64,000 nucleotides of DNA from SpSt-398 sp041752235 (GTDB lineage Bacteria > Bacteroidota > Bacteroidia > Chitinophagales > Chitinophagaceae). Below the pieces are notes generated by a model. The model searched no databases, was not told the DNA's origin, and worked only from the letters and a program-made list of their open reading frames with translations. The position numbers were made by a program, and so were the translations under genes. The stretch is from contig JBGSHM010000006.1 of assembly GCA_041752235.1 (NCBI GenBank), forward strand, positions 163,427-227,426, written 5' to 3'. Below are positions 62,217 through 64,000 of this stretch, piece by piece (positions within the stretch are counted from its first letter, which is position 1; every line of letters begins with the position of its first letter).

Positions 62217-62945
62217 ATGAAAAAGTCATCCTATCTGTGTTGGGTTTTTCTATGGGCAATTCTTCCTCTGGCTGGCTATTCGCAAGTTGGTTCTGTCAAA
62301 ATTCGTGCATTGGCCCCGGCAAATTTTCCGGATAGCCAACGAATATACCTGGCTGGCACCTTCAATTACTGGCACACCAAAGATTCCTTGTATCAATTAA
62401 AACCAGTAGGAGGGGGTTGGTATGTTACCGAGATACCCGTGTTTTTCCATATGGGATATGAGTATAAGTATACTTTAGGAAACTGGGGTAGAGTGGAATT
62501 AGCCTGGAATGACAGTTCAATAACGAACCGCCGATTTTACGCTTCTTCAGGGCTGATCATTGCAGACACCATTGAAAAATTTCAATCTCCGCCTCCACCT
62601 TCATCCCCCAATCCGATGATGGTAAAGATCAATGCCATGAAGGATTCTACCCTGGGGAAATTGGCGCCTGAACTGGAAAAAATGAAAACGGTTTTCAGGG
62701 ATTATCTGATCAACCTGGTACAGGACAGACCCTCCAAAAGAGTAAGACGAAATTTGGATAAGCAGAGCGTTGATTTTCTTGAAAACGGGTATCGGCAACT
62801 TACCTCACTCTTATGGGATATATTTGCTATGCTTACCCCAGAACAAAAAGCGGAGATCCGTAAAAAAATAGCTGCGGCAGGTCCGGATGCCGACCTGATA
62901 AACGGGATAACCGGCATGTTGGAGCAATCGACGGGTAAAAATTGA
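62217..62945 (+). CDS. Secreted protein with N-terminal starch/glycogen-binding-like (CBM20/48) domain
   Basis: 242 residues with a signal peptide (KKSSYLCWVFLWAILPLAGYSQ). Residues about 24-110 have the AMPK/CBM48-like pattern (IYLAGTFNYWHTKDSLYQL and YEYKYTLGNWGRVELAWND). A Pro-rich linker follows, then a helical basic domain (about 135-240). May bind an alpha-glucan in the periplasm. Full function unknown. Confidence 0.65.
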   Translation: MKKSSYLCWVFLWAILPLAGYSQVGSVKIRALAPANFPDSQRIYLAGTFNYWHTKDSLYQLKPVGGGWYVTEIPVFFHMGYEYKYTLGNWGRVELAWNDSSITNRRFYASSGLIIADTIEKFQSPPPPSSPNPMMVKINAMKDSTLGKLAPELEKMKTVFRDYLINLVQDRPSKRVRRNLDKQSVDFLENGYRQLTSLLWDIFAMLTPEQKAEIRKKIAAAGPDADLINGITGMLEQSTGKN

Positions 62946-62962
62946 TCCTTTAACAAGCTGCA

Positions 62963-63985
62963 TTGGATTCACTAACCCATATTGCCATTGGCGCCTGCAT
63001 GGGCGAACTATTTGCCGGTAAACAGATTGGCAAGCGGGCTATGTTTCTTGGAGCCGTAGCGCAAAGCGTCCCCGATATTGATTTCATTACCTCTTTTTGG
63101 ATGGGTACAAGTGAAAACCTGTTGGCCCACCGGGGGTTCACCCATTCTATTTTATTTGCTTTTTTAATAAGTCCGGTACTGGGACTGCTGGCCGAACGAT
63201 GGCGCAGGCCGCATGATATTACCTGGGGAAAATGGACCCTCTTTTTCCTGGTGCAGGCCTTGATTCATTTGGTGATCGATGGCATGAATGTATATGGGGT
63301 AGGGTGGTTTGAACCATTTCATCATCACCGGGTGGCCTACAATTGGATCTATGTGGCAGATCCCCTTTATTCCCTCTGGCCTGGTTTGGCGCTGATCATG
63401 CTTTTGTGGTTGCCCCGAAAAGACATTCGGCGAAGGAAGTGGGTGATCTTTGGGATGGGATTGAGCACGCTCTATCTGGTCCTTTGCGGGATCAATAAAA
63501 TGCAGATCGATCGCGAAGTGAGATCTATGCTGGTAAAACAAGAAGGGAAACCCAATAACTATTTTACAACCCCCACTGCGCTGAACAACCTGCTTTGGTA
63601 TGTTGTGGCTGATTATGATTCCGGCTACCAGGTTGGGTATCGGTCAATTCTGGATAAATCCGATACACTTAGTCTGCAATATTTCCCACGGCAAGCGTAT
63701 TTATTGAAACAGGTCAGCGATCAGGAAGACCTGCAACGCCTGATCCGTTTTTCCAAAGGTTTTTATACCATCGAGAATAGATCTGATTCGCTGGTCTTTA
63801 ATGATCTTCGGTTTGGACAAATGGCGGGTTGGGCAGACCCCAAGGCACCTTTTGTATTTTATTATTATCTACAACACCCAACAGCCAATGAGTTTGTCGT
63901 TCAACGCGGACGTTTTGCCCGCTGGAATCGCGGAACGGTGGGGTCGCTGTGGAGAAGGATGGGGGGAAACAGCCGTGAGCCGTGA
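62963..63985 (+). CDS. Membrane-bound metal-dependent hydrolase (YdjM-like family)
   Basis: 340 residues from a TTG at 62963, chosen because the conserved DSLTHIAIGACMGE opening of the family begins there. HRGFTHS (about 52-58) and the earlier D-D pair (VPDIDF) are candidate metal-binding residues. About four membrane helices follow, then a 150-residue soluble C-terminus. Role unknown. Its stop codon at 63983-63985 lies inside a GTGAGAC repeat, so the true C-terminus may be set by repeat growth. Confidence 0.78.
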   Translation: MDSLTHIAIGACMGELFAGKQIGKRAMFLGAVAQSVPDIDFITSFWMGTSENLLAHRGFTHSILFAFLISPVLGLLAERWRRPHDITWGKWTLFFLVQALIHLVIDGMNVYGVGWFEPFHHHRVAYNWIYVADPLYSLWPGLALIMLLWLPRKDIRRRKWVIFGMGLSTLYLVLCGINKMQIDREVRSMLVKQEGKPNNYFTTPTALNNLLWYVVADYDSGYQVGYRSILDKSDTLSLQYFPRQAYLLKQVSDQEDLQRLIRFSKGFYTIENRSDSLVFNDLRFGQMAGWADPKAPFVFYYYLQHPTANEFVVQRGRFARWNRGTVGSLWRRMGGNSREP

Positions 63986-64000
63986 GACGTGAGACGTGAG
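63975..64000. repeat. GTGAGAC heptamer array at window end
   Basis: GTGAGCC, GTGAGAC, GTGAGAC and a partial fourth unit (63975-64000), continuing past the window. It contains the stop codon of the membrane hydrolase gene. Same unit as in the 33799-34050 element. Confidence 0.85.

Overview
The window is a gene-dense chromosomal segment of a Bacteroidota bacterium, most likely of the Chitinophagaceae or a close relative. This is inferred from several features seen together: TAnnTTTG-type -7 boxes, bacillithiol genes (bshC, bshB1 and a BstA-like transferase), DUF2911, DUF4294, TonB-like C-terminal domains on unrelated proteins, and choice-of-anchor J lipoproteins. I see no rRNA, tRNA, CRISPR array, prophage or intact insertion sequence. 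About 59 protein genes are supported, including three too short for routine calling (28, 53 and 41 codons).

Layout. 0-7.2 kb: a 4-hydroxyproline catabolic cluster (DHDPS/NAL-type deaminase, alpha-ketoglutarate semialdehyde dehydrogenase, hydroxyproline epimerase, D-amino-acid dehydrogenase, SMP-30-like protein) with an opposed alkylglycerol-monooxygenase-like membrane hydroxylase. 7.2-12.6 kb: bshC, then a sucrose-phosphate synthase/phosphatase fusion divergent from a GH32-like hydrolase. 12.6-20 kb: purE and purK separated by a complete RND efflux operon. 20-24.9 kb: a repeat-rich gap, a 28-codon ORF, hppD, an L,D-transpeptidase fused to a TonB-like domain, an esterase and aspartate kinase. 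25-28.5 kb: fbp, ABC ATPase, FKBP, BstA-like DinB protein and a Nudix hydrolase. 28.5-35 kb (minus strand): folC, TonB-like transducer, EamA transporter, radical SAM protein and partner, ureohydrolase. 35-39.7 kb: ccmE (CXXXY variant), ccmF, DUF4294, bshB1. 39.7-49.4 kb: beta-barrel protein, gamma-glutamyltranspeptidase, M14 peptidase, large PIG-L protein, two tiny membrane proteins and a sodium:solute symporter. 49.4-54.1 kb (minus strand): DUF2911, anti-sigma-like TonB protein, ECF sigma factor, xerD, a lipoprotein. 54.1-64 kb: YkgJ-type protein, YraN, manA, DUF6580, rnhA, YiiX-like lipoprotein, two anchor-J lipoproteins, acyl-CoA carboxylase beta subunit, dCMP deaminase, a carbohydrate-binding-like protein and a membrane-bound hydrolase.

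The most unusual feature is not a gene. Intergenic spaces are repeatedly filled by tandem heptanucleotides (GTGAATG, CACTATT, GTGAGAC, GCTAATA, GATGTTG and others), often as two opposed arms that could fold into long hairpins around an AT-rich centre. Four of these elements share a recognisable core (GTAAGGTATAGGTTTTAAG-like) in the same orientation, although one carries quite different arm heptamers. They abut or overlap stop codons. A second class of intergenic palindrome (CGCAGCGTTCGC type and CCAGGACGCAG type) lies in the first 24 kb.

The gene content otherwise suggests an aerobic heterotroph that uses amino acids and peptides (hydroxyproline, tyrosine, gamma-glutamyl peptides), makes bacillithiol and c-type cytochromes, and may make and degrade sucrose.
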